The notes: generated from the letters alone by a model not told the origin. 32,587 nucleotides of DNA from Actinomycetota bacterium (GCA_005885555.1 VAWN01000015.1:9629-42215); one strand, 5' to 3'. Shown: positions 16,701 through 25,898, counted from the first letter of the stretch. Translations and numbers: made by a program.

Positions 16701-19700
16701 GACAGCACGCGGAACAGGAAGCGCCGGTCGAACGTGTACGGCTCAGCAGCCAGTATCCGACGCAGCTCGGCGATCCGCCGGTCCACCTCGGCGGCGGCGG
16801 TCTCGTCGCCACGCATCCGGGACCGTACCGCCTCCAGCGCCAGCAGTTGCTCACGCCGTCCCCGGTCGGTGAAGTACCGCTCCAGATCGCGGGCGAAGTT
16901 GTCGTACCCGGGGAACGCCGACGCGAACACCACGCCGGTGTCGTCGCGCATCGCCTCCGGCAGCCCCCACCTGTCCGGCAGCCGGGTACCCAGCGTCGTC
17001 GTCTTGTAGCGCATCACCAGCGGGATGCCGGCGTCGCGCAACGCGTCGAAGCCGGCCCCGATCGCCAGCCGGGTACTGGTGTCCAGCGCCTCGTCGCGGG
17101 CGGCGTCGACGCCGAACTCGGCGACGACGTCGAACGGCGCGTGCCGACCGGCCAGCTTGATGACGTCGGCCTCGCGGTCGATGGTCTCGAACGTCGGGTC
17201 GCCCGACTCGCGCTTGACCAGCCGGGTGATGTGGTGGTCGACCATCGCCCGGCGGAACCGGTGCGGGATCGTGTCGATGAACTGCTGCCCGTCGAGGATC
17301 CGGGCCACGTTCTCGTCGTCGAACACCCGCGCGACGCCGGGCAGCCCGAGCGCGGCGCCGGTGATGGCGACGGGTTCGGTGGCGGCGGGCGGAACCGGGC
17401 CGGTTGCGACCGGGGCGCCGGCGGGTACGGGCGCGCCGCCCTGGTACACCCGTAGGCCCTGTTCGAGGACGCCGGCGAAGAGCCGGCCGAGTTCGGCGAA
17501 CCGTTCGTCGGTCATGGCGGTCCTCTCGGATGGGGCGGTGACGACCGGCGCGGCCGCCGCGACAACGGGCGCCGCGACAACGGGCGCCGCGACAACGGGC
17601 GCCGCGACGACCGGCGTAACCGGGGCCGGCGCGAGGCCGAGGCCGGCCGCGTACAGCCCGCACAGCGCCTGGTTGAACGCCACCTCGTCGGCGAACTTGG
17701 GGTGGTTGGTGAACAGCGCGAGGACGTCGTCGTGCACCGTACCGAGCACGTCCTCCACGAAGCCGTGCAACGCCTTCTTCGGGCCGACCTCGACGAACAC
17801 CCGGGCACCCGCGGCGTACAGCGTGCGCAGCCCGGCGACGAACTGCACCGGCGAGGCGACCTGCCGGCCGAGCAGATCGAGGATCGTCTCCACGTCGGCG
17901 TCGGCCGGGTAGAACCCACCGGTCACGTTCGACACGATTGGCTGTACCGGTGGCCGGATCGAAAGGCGCCGCAGGGATTCCACGAGCGGCGCGCTGACCG
18001 GCGCGACGATCGAGGTGTGGAACGCGTGGCTGACCGGGATGCGCCGGGCGTTCATCCCGGCCGCCTGCAACGCCTCGACGGTGCGCTCGACCACAGCGGT
18101 CGCGCCGCCGATGACCGCCTGCCCGGTGCTGTTGATGTTCGCGATGACCACGTACCCGTCGGCCGCGGCGACGATCCGCTCGATCTCCTCCAGCGGGCCG
18201 AACACGGCCGCCATCGCGCCGTTGTCCTCGATCGCCAGGTGCGCCATCTCCCGGCCGCGCGCGCTGACCGCTTCCAGGGCGGCGTCGAAGGTCAGGGCGC
18301 CGGCGGCCACCAGGGCGCCGTACTCGCCGAGGCTGTGTCCCATCACCATGTCCGGCCGGATGCCGTACGTGGCAAGGAGATCGGTCAGCGCCAGGTCGGC
18401 GGTCAGCACCGCGGGCTGGGTTATCTCGGTCTGCAGCAGCTGCCGCTCGTCGGCCTCGGTCGGCTCGTCGACGAAGATGTACGACGACAGCGGCCGGTCC
18501 AGCAACGGGGCCATCACCCGGTCGGCGTCGGCGAACGCGTCGGCCACCAGCGGTACCCGCGCACGCAGCCCGCGCAGCATGTTCACGTACTGGGAGCCCT
18601 GTCCGGTGTACAGGAACGCCACCTTCGGCGCCGGCCCGCGGCCGAGGAAGATGCCCTGTGCCCGCAGCATCCGCCACACCGCCGCGTTGGCCGAACGCAG
18701 CGCGTCGGCCGCCCTACGCGCCTTCGCGGACAGTTCGGCCGCGTCGCCGTAGTCGATGGCGACCCGGATCGCCGCGTCGGCGAGCCCCGGATCCGGCGGT
18801 ACCGCAACGGATCCCGGGTCGGCCGCCAGCCGTTCGAGCTGTGCCGTCACGTCGGCCTCGTCGCGGCCGCCCACAACCGCCGCCCCGCGCAACGGGAGCT
18901 TCGTCTCGGCCGCCGGCCGGGAAACCGCCACCGACTTCGGCGCGTCCTCGCGCCGGTACCGGCCCGGCACGTACTCCTCCAGCACCAGGTGGAAGTTGGT
19001 ACCCCCGAAGCCGAACGCGCTCACCCCACCGGAACGCGCGCCGCCGTCGGGTGGTGCCGGCCACTCGCGCAACGACGTGTTGACCCGGAACGGTGTCTCC
19101 GCCCAGTCCACGTTCGGGTTCGGCGTCTCGAAGTGCAGGCTCGGCGCGATCACCTTGTCGTACAGGCTGCGCACCATCTTGAACAGCCCACCGGTACCGG
19201 CGGCCGCCTTGAGGTGACCGATGTTCGACTTCACCGAACCGAGCGCGATGCTGCCCGGTGCCGCACCGGCCTTGGCGAAGACCTCGGTGAGGCTGGCCAG
19301 TTCGGTCGCGTCGCCGACCCGCGTCGAGGTACCGTGCGCCTCGACGTACCCGGCCTCGGCCGGATTGAGATGCGCGTTGGCCCACGCGCGCTCGACGGCC
19401 AGCCGCTGCCCGACCGGGTTCGGCGCGGTGATGCCCTTGCCCTTGCCGTCACTGGAGCCGCCGAGCCCCAGCAGCACCGCGTAGATGCGGTCGCCGGACT
19501 TCTCGGCGTCGGACAGCCGCTTGAGCACGAACAGCGCCGCGCCCTCGCCCATCACGAAGCCGTCGGCACCCGCGTCGAACGGCCGGGTACCCGTCGCCGA
19601 CAGCGCGCCTATCTTGCAGAACTTGACGAACGCGGCCACGCCCATGTTGCGGTCCACGCCACCGGTGACCACCGCGTCGTAGTCGTGCGCCTGCAGTCCC

Positions 19701-20386
19701 CGTACCGCCGCGCTGGTCGCCGCGAGCCCGGACGCGCAGGCGGCGTCGGTGGTGAAGTTGGGACCGCGGAGGTTGAACAGGTTCGCCACCCGGCCGGCGA
19801 TGATGTTCGCCAGCTCGCCCGGCATGGTGTCCTCGGTGACACCGGGGAACCCGGTGAAGAACGCCTCGCGCGTCTGCTCCAGCAGCTGTCCCTTCACTCT
19901 GCTCGGCAGCGCGGCGAACGACGGGGTACCCCGCAGTGCGTGCACGAACTCCGGGTACTCGATGTGCAGGTTGGTCCAGTAGTGCTTGTCGCCGCCGATG
20001 GCGTTGCCGATGATGACCGCGACGCGCTCCGGATCGACCTGCCAGCCCGGCCAGCCCGCGTCGAGCAGGGCGGCGCGGGAACCCACGACCGCCCACTTCT
20101 GCCCAGGGTCAAGCTGCTCCGCCACCTTGGGCGGTACCGGCAGCCGCCAGCCGACCGGGTCCCACGCGTACTCCCGGACCCAGCCGCCGATGCGCGAGTA
20201 CGTCTTGTACGGCGCATGCGGATCGGGGTCGTAGTACCGGTCCGGGCTCCACCGCTCGGGCGGCACGTCGCTGATGCAGTACCGGCCGTCGCGGATGTTG
20301 GCCCAGAAGGCGTCGCCGTCCGGGGCGTCGGGCATGATGGCGCTGACGCCGACAACAGCGATCGGCTCGGGCGCGTAGTCAGTCAT
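13775..20386 (-). CDS. Iterative type I megasynthase KS-AT-KS-ACP-KR (PfaA/secondary-lipid-like)
   Basis: A 2203-residue protein. KS1: Cys217 (TTDAACASG), His351 (EAHGTS), His391 (NIGHLKAAAG). AT: Ser685 (GHSLGEYG) with HAFH at 787-790, indicating malonyl-CoA. An Ala/Val/Pro linker (920-957) follows. KS2: Cys1252 (NAACAST), His1399 in an atypical SHETYT, and His1439 (FTGHAMG). ACP around 1612-1685 with LDMEADLGVDTVKQ, where Thr1647 replaces the phosphopantetheine Ser. KR about 1735-2185: TGAAGS (1941-1946), FSSVAG, Tyr2130 and Asn2134. No enoyl reductase or thioesterase is present. KS1 and KR look like PUFA/secondary-lipid (Pfa-type) synthases. The last 17 residues (from Arg2187) and the terminal TTA codon seem out of the ancestral frame. 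It starts 13 bases after the acyl-CoA dehydrogenase gene. Confidence 0.87.
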   Translation of the reverse strand: MTDYAPEPIAVVGVSAIMPDAPDGDAFWANIRDGRYCISDVPPERWSPDRYYDPDPHAPYKTYSRIGGWVREYAWDPVGWRLPVPPKVAEQLDPGQKWAVVGSRAALLDAGWPGWQVDPERVAVIIGNAIGGDKHYWTNLHIEYPEFVHALRGTPSFAALPSRVKGQLLEQTREAFFTGFPGVTEDTMPGELANIIAGRVANLFNLRGPNFTTDAACASGLAATSAAVRGLQAHDYDAVVTGGVDRNMGVAAFVKFCKIGALSATGTRPFDAGADGFVMGEGAALFVLKRLSDAEKSGDRIYAVLLGLGGSSDGKGKGITAPNPVGQRLAVERAWANAHLNPAEAGYVEAHGTSTRVGDATELASLTEVFAKAGAAPGSIALGSVKSNIGHLKAAAGTGGLFKMVRSLYDKVIAPSLHFETPNPNVDWAETPFRVNTSLREWPAPPDGGARSGGVSAFGFGGTNFHLVLEEYVPGRYRREDAPKSVAVSRPAAETKLPLRGAAVVGGRDEADVTAQLERLAADPGSVAVPPDPGLADAAIRVAIDYGDAAELSAKARRAADALRSANAAVWRMLRAQGIFLGRGPAPKVAFLYTGQGSQYVNMLRGLRARVPLVADAFADADRVMAPLLDRPLSSYIFVDEPTEADERQLLQTEITQPAVLTADLALTDLLATYGIRPDMVMGHSLGEYGALVAAGALTFDAALEAVSARGREMAHLAIEDNGAMAAVFGPLEEIERIVAAADGYVVIANINSTGQAVIGGATAVVERTVEALQAAGMNARRIPVSHAFHTSIVAPVSAPLVESLRRLSIRPPVQPIVSNVTGGFYPADADVETILDLLGRQVASPVQFVAGLRTLYAAGARVFVEVGPKKALHGFVEDVLGTVHDDVLALFTNHPKFADEVAFNQALCGLYAAGLGLAPAPVTPVVAAPVVAAPVVAAPVVAAAAPVVTAPSERTAMTDERFAELGRLFAGVLEQGLRVYQGGAPVPAGAPVATGPVPPAATEPVAITGAALGLPGVARVFDDENVARILDGQQFIDTIPHRFRRAMVDHHITRLVKRESGDPTFETIDREADVIKLAGRHAPFDVVAEFGVDAARDEALDTSTRLAIGAGFDALRDAGIPLVMRYKTTTLGTRLPDRWGLPEAMRDDTGVVFASAFPGYDNFARDLERYFTDRGRREQLLALEAVRSRMRGDETAAAEVDRRIAELRRILAAEPYTFDRRFLFRVLSMGHAQFAEIIGARGPNTQLNAACASTTQAVCVAEDWIRAGRCRRVIVVSADDATSENLLPWLGSGFLASGAAATDDVVEDAATPFDRRRHGMIVGMGAAAFVVESAEATRERGIQPICEVLGAVTANSAYHGTRLDVEHIGQVMENLVRQAEARGMDRHATARETVFVSHETYTPARGGSAAAEINALRHVFGRDADAVVITNTKGFTGHAMGAGIEDVVAIKALETGIVPPVPNFKEPDPELGMLNLSTGGAYPVRYALRLAAGFGSQIAMALLRWTPVPDGRRRSPDDLGYGYRIVDPATWQRWLDRVSGQAGARLEVVQRRLRVVDGAAPAVTAVPVAPEPVALAEPVIAPQPVAVPEPLPEPAAATATAAPAAAAAAADDVTAAVVDIVSGLTGYPPELLDVDLDMEADLGVDTVKQAEVFAAVRERFNVARDDNLKLRDFPTLSHVIGWVTEKKAVSAPAEEPTPTQAPAPQQADDGIPRRVPVVALRPDLSVCAPTGVSLGAGTRVVVMPDEGGVGEALTARLRKVGVDVLVLEPGLDADAIPGRLGDGAIHGVYWLPALDDEGPLAELDLPRWREALRRRVGALYATMRHLYPQRPFLVTGTRLGGYHGYDEAGATCPLGGAVTGFAKAYRKEQTDVLVKAVDFALSRKTAALADILVEETLTDPGCVEVGYADGHRWGVALAEVPFGDGTGGLALGPDTTFLVTGAAGSIVSAITADLATASRGTFHLLDLTPAPDPADPDLRRYITDRDGFKLDVAARLKERGERATPVVIDKELARFERLQAALAAVQAVERAGGTAHYHCVDLTDPVAVEKVLAEVRGTSARIDVLLHAAGLEISHALPDKEPREFDLVFGVKADGWCNVLHAAGDLPIGATVVFSSVAGRFGNVGQTDYSAANDLLCKVTSSFRRSRPDTRAIALDWTAWGGIGMATRGSIPKVMEAAGVQMLPPRPAAGTAVSSWSPVRWL
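17513..17526 (-). promoter_or_regulatory. Possible internal translation start before KS2
   Basis: Inside the megasynthase, Met958 (ATG at 17515-17513) is preceded by AGAGGA at 17526-17521 with 5 bases between them, a proper ribosome-site geometry. The following residues MTDERFAELGRLF read like a natural protein N-terminus and come straight after the repetitive linker. This could produce a free KS2-ACP-KR polypeptide, or mark the scar of an ancestral two-gene fusion. Confidence 0.35.
17561..17605. repeat. Three perfect 15-bp tandem repeats in the AT-KS2 linker
   Basis: GACAACGGGCGCCGC occurs three times back to back (17561, 17576, 17591), and degenerate copies flank it. On the coding strand it yields repeated VVAAP pentapeptides. 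It is a flexible linker; copy number can change in 5-residue steps with no frame loss. Confidence 0.85.
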
Positions 20387-20399
20387 CGTCTCTCATCCC

Positions 20400-22052
20400 T
20401 CAGGCGTTGCGGGCGTACAGCACGTCCGCGAGGTGGTCCATATCCGCGAGAAGCCCGGCCTGTGCCGCGCGTACCGCATCCAGCCGCATCGCATCGGCCA
20501 GCCCGGCCACGGCGGGATCGCCCGGCGGCAGCGCCCCGGCGACCCAGCGCACCCCGTCCAGGGCGACCTTCTGCGCGGCCTCGCGGGCGAAGATGCGGCT
20601 GATGGTCGCCAGCGCCGCGGCGTCGAACCGCTTGTCGGCCTTCTCCGGCAGCGTCCCGTTCGCGGCCGCGTGCGCGCGGCGGGCAAGCGCCGCAGCGCTT
20701 TCCGCGTAGGCGATGAGTTCGCCCAGCCGCAGCAGCACGTGCTGGTTACGGGTCAGCCGGCCGACCCGGCAGGTCTCCAGGAGCGCGGCGAGGCCGTCCA
20801 GCGCGAGCGCGGCGGTGTCCGCGCCGACGGTTGCGCCGAGCGCGGCGGTCTCGCGTGCCTTCGCGCGGTAGTACCCGCCCTGCGTCTTGAGATGCTGCTG
20901 CCACCGGTCCCGCGCGACGGTCATCTCCAGGATCTCCGAGGTGCCCTCGTAGATGACGGTGATGCGGACGTCCCGCTTGACCTTCTCGACGACGTACTCC
21001 CGGGTGTACCCGTACCCGCCGTGCGCCTGGATCGCCGCCTCCGCCGCGGCGTTGCCCGCCTCGGTCGCCATATACTTCGCGATCGCGCCCTCGGTGTTCA
21101 GCGCCCCGTTCTCGCCTTCGCCGGCATCGATGCGGGTCGCGGTCTCCTCGACGAACGCGCGCGCCGCCTCCAGCCGCACCGCGTGCGGCACGATGAGCTT
21201 GTGGGTGTACCCCTGCTTGCGCGACAGCGGCGCACCGCCCTGCACCCGCGTGGTGGAGTAGGTGATCGCCCGGTCCAGCGCCTCCCAGCCGCCGCCGAGC
21301 CCGAACGCCGCGACCATCAGCCGGGTGTACCCGAAGACGTGTTGCGCCTGTACCAGACCGCGCCCCTCGACGAGCCCGACGACCTGTGACGCCGGGACGA
21401 ACACGTCGTCCAGGAACAGCGCGGCCGTGTTGGACAGCCGGATGCCGTGCTTGTCCTCCGGCCGGCCGGAGGTGAAGCCCGGCGTGCCCTTCTCCACCAC
21501 GAACCAGGTCGGTCCGCCGGGCGTCAACGCGAGAATGGTGTACAGGTCGGCGATGGAGCCGTTGCTGATCCACTGCTTGCGCCCGTTGATGCGGTACCCG
21601 CCGTCGACCGGCGTTGCGGTCGTCGTCAGCGCGCCGAGGTCGCTGCCGGCCTCCGGTTCCGTTGCGCCGTAGGCGAAGATGGCGCCCTGCTCGGCGATGC
21701 GGCCCAGCCAGTCGAGCTTCTGCTCCTCGGTCGCGCCGACCAGTACCGGGTCGCTGCCGAGGAACGTGGCGAACACCGATGTGGCCACGCCGATGTCGAT
21801 GCGGGCCATGTTCTCGCAGACCCGGTACGAGTCGAAGGAGCTGCCGCCCATGCCGCCGTACGCCTCCGGGATGAACACCAGTTGCACGCCCAGTTCGTCG
21901 CCGCACATCGCGCGGACCAGATCCTCCGGGCAGATGTCCTCGTGGTCGAGCTCCAGCTGGCGCTTGAGCGGCAGGGCGCTCTCGACGAAGTCGTGCAGCG
22001 AGTCGAGCATCAGGGTGAGCGTGGGCAGGTCGAGCCCGGTGGTTGGATTCAT
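20400..22052 (-). CDS. Acyl-CoA dehydrogenase (FAD-dependent)
   Basis: A 550-residue flavoenzyme whose ATG (22052-22050) overlaps the stop of the EtfD-like gene. It carries the acyl-CoA dehydrogenase signatures: [15 protein letters not shown] and [16 protein letters not shown] in the middle domain, [22 protein letters not shown] and IYEGTSEI in the C-domain. It is longer than the usual 380-400 residues because of an extra about 120-residue helical C-terminal region, as in the FadE5-like class of long dehydrogenases. It would desaturate an acyl thioester at C2-C3 and pass electrons to EtfBA, encoded in the same operon. In a biosynthetic operon that lacks an enoyl reductase, its role could be chain desaturation, salvage or editing. 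Confidence 0.88.
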   Translation of the reverse strand: MNPTTGLDLPTLTLMLDSLHDFVESALPLKRQLELDHEDICPEDLVRAMCGDELGVQLVFIPEAYGGMGGSSFDSYRVCENMARIDIGVATSVFATFLGSDPVLVGATEEQKLDWLGRIAEQGAIFAYGATEPEAGSDLGALTTTATPVDGGYRINGRKQWISNGSIADLYTILALTPGGPTWFVVEKGTPGFTSGRPEDKHGIRLSNTAALFLDDVFVPASQVVGLVEGRGLVQAQHVFGYTRLMVAAFGLGGGWEALDRAITYSTTRVQGGAPLSRKQGYTHKLIVPHAVRLEAARAFVEETATRIDAGEGENGALNTEGAIAKYMATEAGNAAAEAAIQAHGGYGYTREYVVEKVKRDVRITVIYEGTSEILEMTVARDRWQQHLKTQGGYYRAKARETAALGATVGADTAALALDGLAALLETCRVGRLTRNQHVLLRLGELIAYAESAAALARRAHAAANGTLPEKADKRFDAAALATISRIFAREAAQKVALDGVRWVAGALPPGDPAVAGLADAMRLDAVRAAQAGLLADMDHLADVLYARNA

Positions 22053-24103
22053 GGCGCCCCTCCGGGGGTGGTGGATGCGGGGATGCGGACCGACCGCAGG
22101 AGTACCTCGGACACGTCGGTCACCTCGACGTCGGCGCCCGCGTGGCCCTGCTGCTGGCGCAGCGCGACCCCGTCGGCGAGCATGACGATGCAGTACGGGC
22201 AGGCCGCGGTGACCAGATCCGGTTGCTGTGCAAGCGCTTCGTCGGTGCGGTTCTCGTTGATGCGGGTGCCGATCGTCTCGTCCATCCACATGCGCGCACC
22301 GCCGGCGCCGCAGCAGAACGAGCGTTCCCGGTTGCGGGGCAGCTCGGCCAGGCGGGTACCGGGCACGCTGCCGAGGATCTCCCGGGGCGGCGCGAAGATG
22401 CGGTTGTGCCGGCCGAGGTAGCACGGATCGTGGTACGTGACGGTCGCGTCGACCGGGGTGACGGGTACCAGCCGGCCTTCGGCGACGAGCCGGGCCAGCA
22501 GCTGGGTGTGGTGCAGCACCTCGTAGTGCCCGCCCAGTTGCGGGTACTCGTTGGCCAGAGCGTTGAAGCAGTGCGCGCAGGTGGCGACGATCTTCCGGAC
22601 ACCCGCCGCGTTCAGGGTGTCCACATTGGACTGTGCGAGCATCTGGAACAGGTACTCGTTGCCGATGCGCCGCGCCGGGTCACCGGTGCACGTCTCCGCG
22701 GCGTGCACGGCGAACCGCACCCCGGCCTCGTGCAGCAGTTCGGCGACCGCGCGGGTGGTGCGCTGCCCACGGCTGTCCAGCGCACCGGCGCAGCCGACCC
22801 AGAACAGGTACTCGACGTCGGCGGGCAGCTCGCCGTCCACGACGGGTACCTCGAACGGCAGGTTCTCGATCCAGCCGAGGCGCTCGCGCGTGCCGCGGCC
22901 CCACGGATCCCCGGCGTGTTCCAGGTTGCGCAGCATGATGCCAGCCTCCTCGGGGAACGCGCCCTCGACGAGGACCTGGTACCGCCGCATGTCCACGATG
23001 TGGTCCACGTGCTCGATGTCGACCGGGCACTGCTCGACGCAGGCGCCGCACGTGGTGCACGACCACAGCACGTCCGGCTCGATTACCCCGCCCTCGCCGA
23101 CGAGCGGCTGCGCCGGGGATGAGCGGTCCAGCGCAAAGTCGCGCAGGCTCATCACCAGCAGCTTGGGCGACAACGGTTTGCCGGTGTTCCAGGCAGGGCA
23201 CTGCGACTGGCAGCGGCCGCACTCGGTGCACGTGGCGAAGTCGAGCAGTCCCTTCCAGGTGAAGTCCTCGATCGCGCCGCGCCCGATCCGGTCGTCCTCG
23301 CCGGGGTCCTCGAAGTCGACCGGCTTGCCGGCGGAGTACACCGGCAGCAGCGCCCCCAGCGCCCGGGGCCGGCGGGAGAACGCGACGTTGAACGGGGCGG
23401 TGAAGATGTGCAGGTGTTTGGAGTGCATGACGAGCACCAGGAACGTCAGCACGATGCCGATCGCGAGCAGCAGGCCGACCGTCTCGATGACGGCGTTCGC
23501 CGTGTCGCCCAACGACTTCAGCACACGGGCGACCGCCTCGGAGACGAACGCGCCGCTGGGGAACGGGAAGTAGCCGGTGTTGACCTGGGCGCCGCGGTAC
23601 AGCAGCAGGCTCCACAGCACGTTGAAAATCATGAACAGGACGAGCCAGGCCGGACCGAGGTGCGAGCCGAAGAAGCGCGATCTCCGTCCCGCCGTCGCCG
23701 GCCGGTCCCACAACCGGATCCGCGCGAACGCGAGGATCCCGAGGAACGTCAGCACGATGAACAGGTCCTCGATGAACCCGAGCCACGGCATCTGCCCGAT
23801 GACCGGGATGTGGAAGTCGCGTTGGAACAGCGCGCCGTACCCCTCGACGAGGGTCAGGCCGAGCACCAGGAAGCCCCAGAAGGTGAAGGCGTGCGCGAGT
23901 CCGGGTACCGTCCACGTGAAAAGCTTGCGCTGGGCGAGCACCTCGGCCGCCTCCGCGCGGACCCGCGCACCGGCACCGGCCGTGCGGCCCGGCTCGGCCG
24001 GCTGCCCCGCGCGGCCGAGCCGGACCAGCAGCAGCGCCCGCCGCCCGGCGAACCAGAACGCGACGGCCGTCATCGCCAGCCCCAGGACCATCCGCAAGAC
24101 CAT
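22049..24103 (-). CDS. etfD: Membrane-bound Fe-S ETF oxidoreductase (EtfD-like)
   Basis: A 684-residue protein with about six N-terminal membrane helices (residues 1-235, NarI-like cytochrome fold). Two 4Fe-4S clusters follow: [12 protein letters not shown] (Cys292, 295, 298, 302) and [12 protein letters not shown] (Cys349, 352, 355, 359). Two CCG-type domains end the chain ([22 protein letters not shown] with [16 protein letters not shown]). This is the architecture of mycobacterial EtfD, which reoxidises EtfBA and feeds menaquinone. The ATG at 24103 lies 5 bases after etfA; a second in-frame ATG at 24091 is possible. Sitting between etfA and the dehydrogenase gene, it completes a flavin-to-quinone electron chain. 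Confidence 0.85.
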   Translation of the reverse strand: MVLRMVLGLAMTAVAFWFAGRRALLLVRLGRAGQPAEPGRTAGAGARVRAEAAEVLAQRKLFTWTVPGLAHAFTFWGFLVLGLTLVEGYGALFQRDFHIPVIGQMPWLGFIEDLFIVLTFLGILAFARIRLWDRPATAGRRSRFFGSHLGPAWLVLFMIFNVLWSLLLYRGAQVNTGYFPFPSGAFVSEAVARVLKSLGDTANAVIETVGLLLAIGIVLTFLVLVMHSKHLHIFTAPFNVAFSRRPRALGALLPVYSAGKPVDFEDPGEDDRIGRGAIEDFTWKGLLDFATCTECGRCQSQCPAWNTGKPLSPKLLVMSLRDFALDRSSPAQPLVGEGGVIEPDVLWSCTTCGACVEQCPVDIEHVDHIVDMRRYQVLVEGAFPEEAGIMLRNLEHAGDPWGRGTRERLGWIENLPFEVPVVDGELPADVEYLFWVGCAGALDSRGQRTTRAVAELLHEAGVRFAVHAAETCTGDPARRIGNEYLFQMLAQSNVDTLNAAGVRKIVATCAHCFNALANEYPQLGGHYEVLHHTQLLARLVAEGRLVPVTPVDATVTYHDPCYLGRHNRIFAPPREILGSVPGTRLAELPRNRERSFCCGAGGARMWMDETIGTRINENRTDEALAQQPDLVTAACPYCIVMLADGVALRQQQGHAGADVEVTDVSEVLLRSVRIPASTTPGGAP

Positions 24104-24108
24104 GGCCG

Positions 24109-25086
24109 TCAGCCCTTGCGCTTCTCGATCTCGTTGATCAGCGCGGGCAGCACCTTGTGCAGATCGCCCACGACACCGAAGTCGGCGTATTCGAAGATGG
24201 GCGCCTTCGGGTCCTTGTTGACCGCCACGATCGTGCGGGAACCCTGCATCCCGGCCAGGTGCTGGATCGCACCGGACACCCCGGCGGCCACGTAAAGCTG
24301 TGGCGCGACGGTCTTTCCGGTCTGGCCGATCTGCATCTCGTGCGGCCGCCAGGACAGGTCGGTGACCGCACGGGTCGCGCCGACCGCCGCGCCGAGCGCG
24401 TCGGCGAGCCGTTCGATGACCTCGAACGCCTCGGGCGCACCGACGCCCCGGCCGCCGGTCACGATGATGGCCGCGTCGGCCAGGTCCGGCCGGCCGGTGG
24501 AGGCGCGCGGGGTGCGGTTCACCACGCGCGCGCCGCGCGCCCGGTCGGACAGCTCGATCGCGAGCGGTTGCACCGCCGGCTGTACCGGGTCGGCGACGCG
24601 TTCCGGGCGCGCGGCGTTCGGCCGTACCGTGATGACGGGGGTACCGCGGCGGATCCGGCTGCGCACGGTCCACCCGCCGGCGAACACCGACTGGGTGACG
24701 ACCGGCCCGTCGGGTCCGGCCGCGACGTCGGTCGCGTCGGTGATGATGCCGGAGTTGAGCCGGACCGCCAGCCGTGCGGCCACATCCTTGCCCTCCGGGT
24801 TGGACGTGACGAGCACCGCGGCCGGTGCCGCCTGCCGAACGGCCTCGGCGAGCACCTCGACCTTCGGTACCACCAGGTACTCGTCGAGGTCGGGGGAGTC
24901 GGCGGAGTACACGGCGGTGGCGCCGTACCCGGCGAGGAAATCAACGGTCGCCTCGTCGATCGGGCCGCATACCACGGCGGCCGGCTCACCGATGCGCCGT
25001 GCGATGGTGAGCAGTTCCAGCGACGGCTTGCGCACCGGGCTGCCACCCGGGCCGCCGCGCTCGACGAGTACCAGTACTGCGGTCAC
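24109..25086 (-). CDS. etfA: Electron transfer flavoprotein alpha subunit
   Basis: A 325-residue protein starting at a GTG (25086-25084) with GGAGGAT 5 bases upstream. The N-terminal alpha/beta domain (VLVLVERGG) is followed by the FAD-binding C-domain with the family signature: VTGGRGVGAPEAFEVIERLADALGAAVGATRAV, QIGQTGKTVAPQLYVAAGVSGAIQHLAGMQ, IVAVNKDPKAPIFEYADFGVVGDL. With EtfB it accepts electrons from the acyl-CoA dehydrogenase and delivers them to the EtfD-like membrane protein. The etfB-etfA gap of 32 bases contains one copy of the dispersed palindrome TCCACTGTGGAC. Confidence 0.92.
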   Translation of the reverse strand: MTAVLVLVERGGPGGSPVRKPSLELLTIARRIGEPAAVVCGPIDEATVDFLAGYGATAVYSADSPDLDEYLVVPKVEVLAEAVRQAAPAAVLVTSNPEGKDVAARLAVRLNSGIITDATDVAAGPDGPVVTQSVFAGGWTVRSRIRRGTPVITVRPNAARPERVADPVQPAVQPLAIELSDRARGARVVNRTPRASTGRPDLADAAIIVTGGRGVGAPEAFEVIERLADALGAAVGATRAVTDLSWRPHEMQIGQTGKTVAPQLYVAAGVSGAIQHLAGMQGSRTIVAVNKDPKAPIFEYADFGVVGDLHKVLPALINEIEKRKG

Positions 25087-25094
25087 GGGTATCC

Positions 25095-25106
25095 TCCACT
25101 GTGGAC
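25095..25106. repeat. Dispersed palindrome TCCACTGTGGAC (intergenic copy)
   Basis: This copy lies in the etfB-etfA gap. Similar perfect or near-perfect copies, TCCACWGTGGA(C), occur at 7151-7162, 9643-9654, 10104-10114 and 13674-13685 in different reading frames, and a one-mismatch copy, TCCATTGTGGAC, lies near 12843. The recurrence across frames and non-coding DNA argues for a DNA-level signal rather than a protein motif. Confidence 0.55.
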
Positions 25107-25118
25107 GGTCGGCGGGCG

Positions 25119-25898
25119 CTACAGGAAGCTTGCGGTCGCGAGGTATTCGGCGAGCCGGCCAGCGGCGTCGCCGTCGTCGACGATGACCGTGCCGGCCGCG
25201 CGCGGCGGTCGGGGCTGGGTGTCCTCGACGACGGTCGCGGAAGCGGCCAGACCCACGTCGGCGGCGTCGATCCCGAGGTCGGCGAGCGACCACGTCTGCA
25301 CCGGCTTCTTGCGGGCCGCCATGATGGCCTTGAACGCGGGGTACCGCGGCTCGCCGCTCTGGTCGGTCACCGAGACCACCGCCGGCAGCGTCACGGCGAT
25401 CTCCTCGGTCGCGCTGTCGGTCTCCCGCCGCACGGTCAGCGTCGTCCCGTCGGTACCCAGTTCCGCTGCGTTGCTCGCCTGCGGCACCCCGAGCCGGTCG
25501 GCGACCATGGCGGGCACCACCGACATCTCCGCATCGGTCGACGCCATGCCGCACACGACAAGGTCGAACCCGATGCGCTGGACGGCTTTCGCGAGTACCA
25601 GCGAGGTCGCCAGGACGTCGGAGCCGGGCAGCGCGTCGTCGAGCACGTGCACTCCCCGGTCCCCGCCCATCGCCAGTGCCTTGCGCAGCGCGTCCGCCGC
25701 CGGTGCCGGACCCATGGTGAGACAGGTGATCTCGACCGGTACCCCGGCCTCACCGAGCCGCACGGCCTGTTCGACGGCGTACTCGTCGAGCTGCGACAGC
25801 CGCCCCTCGACGGCGCTGCGGTCGAGGGTCAGGTCGTCGGCGAACCGCCACGCGGCGGTCGGCTCGGGGACGTGCTTGACCAGAACGACAATCTTCAT
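25119..25898 (-). CDS. etfB: Electron transfer flavoprotein beta subunit
   Basis: A 259-residue EtfB with MKIVVLVKHVPEP at the N-terminus, LDEYAVEQAVRLGE and the AMP-binding region GPAPAADALRKALAMGGDRGVHVLDD, then CGMASTDAEMSVVPAMVADRLG. First gene of the seven-gene minus-strand operon; the ATG at 25898 has a GC-rich but weak ribosome site. It faces the WS/DGAT gene across a 151-base divergent promoter region. Confidence 0.92.
   Translation of the reverse strand: MKIVVLVKHVPEPTAAWRFADDLTLDRSAVEGRLSQLDEYAVEQAVRLGEAGVPVEITCLTMGPAPAADALRKALAMGGDRGVHVLDDALPGSDVLATSLVLAKAVQRIGFDLVVCGMASTDAEMSVVPAMVADRLGVPQASNAAELGTDGTTLTVRRETDSATEEIAVTLPAVVSVTDQSGEPRYPAFKAIMAARKKPVQTWSLADLGIDAADVGLAASATVVEDTQPRPPRAAGTVIVDDGDAAGRLAEYLATASFL

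Noticed and set aside
17702-20602. Plus-strand open frame of about 966 codons opposite the KS1-AT region
   Set aside because: Shadow of the megasynthase; no ribosome site, no domain motifs.
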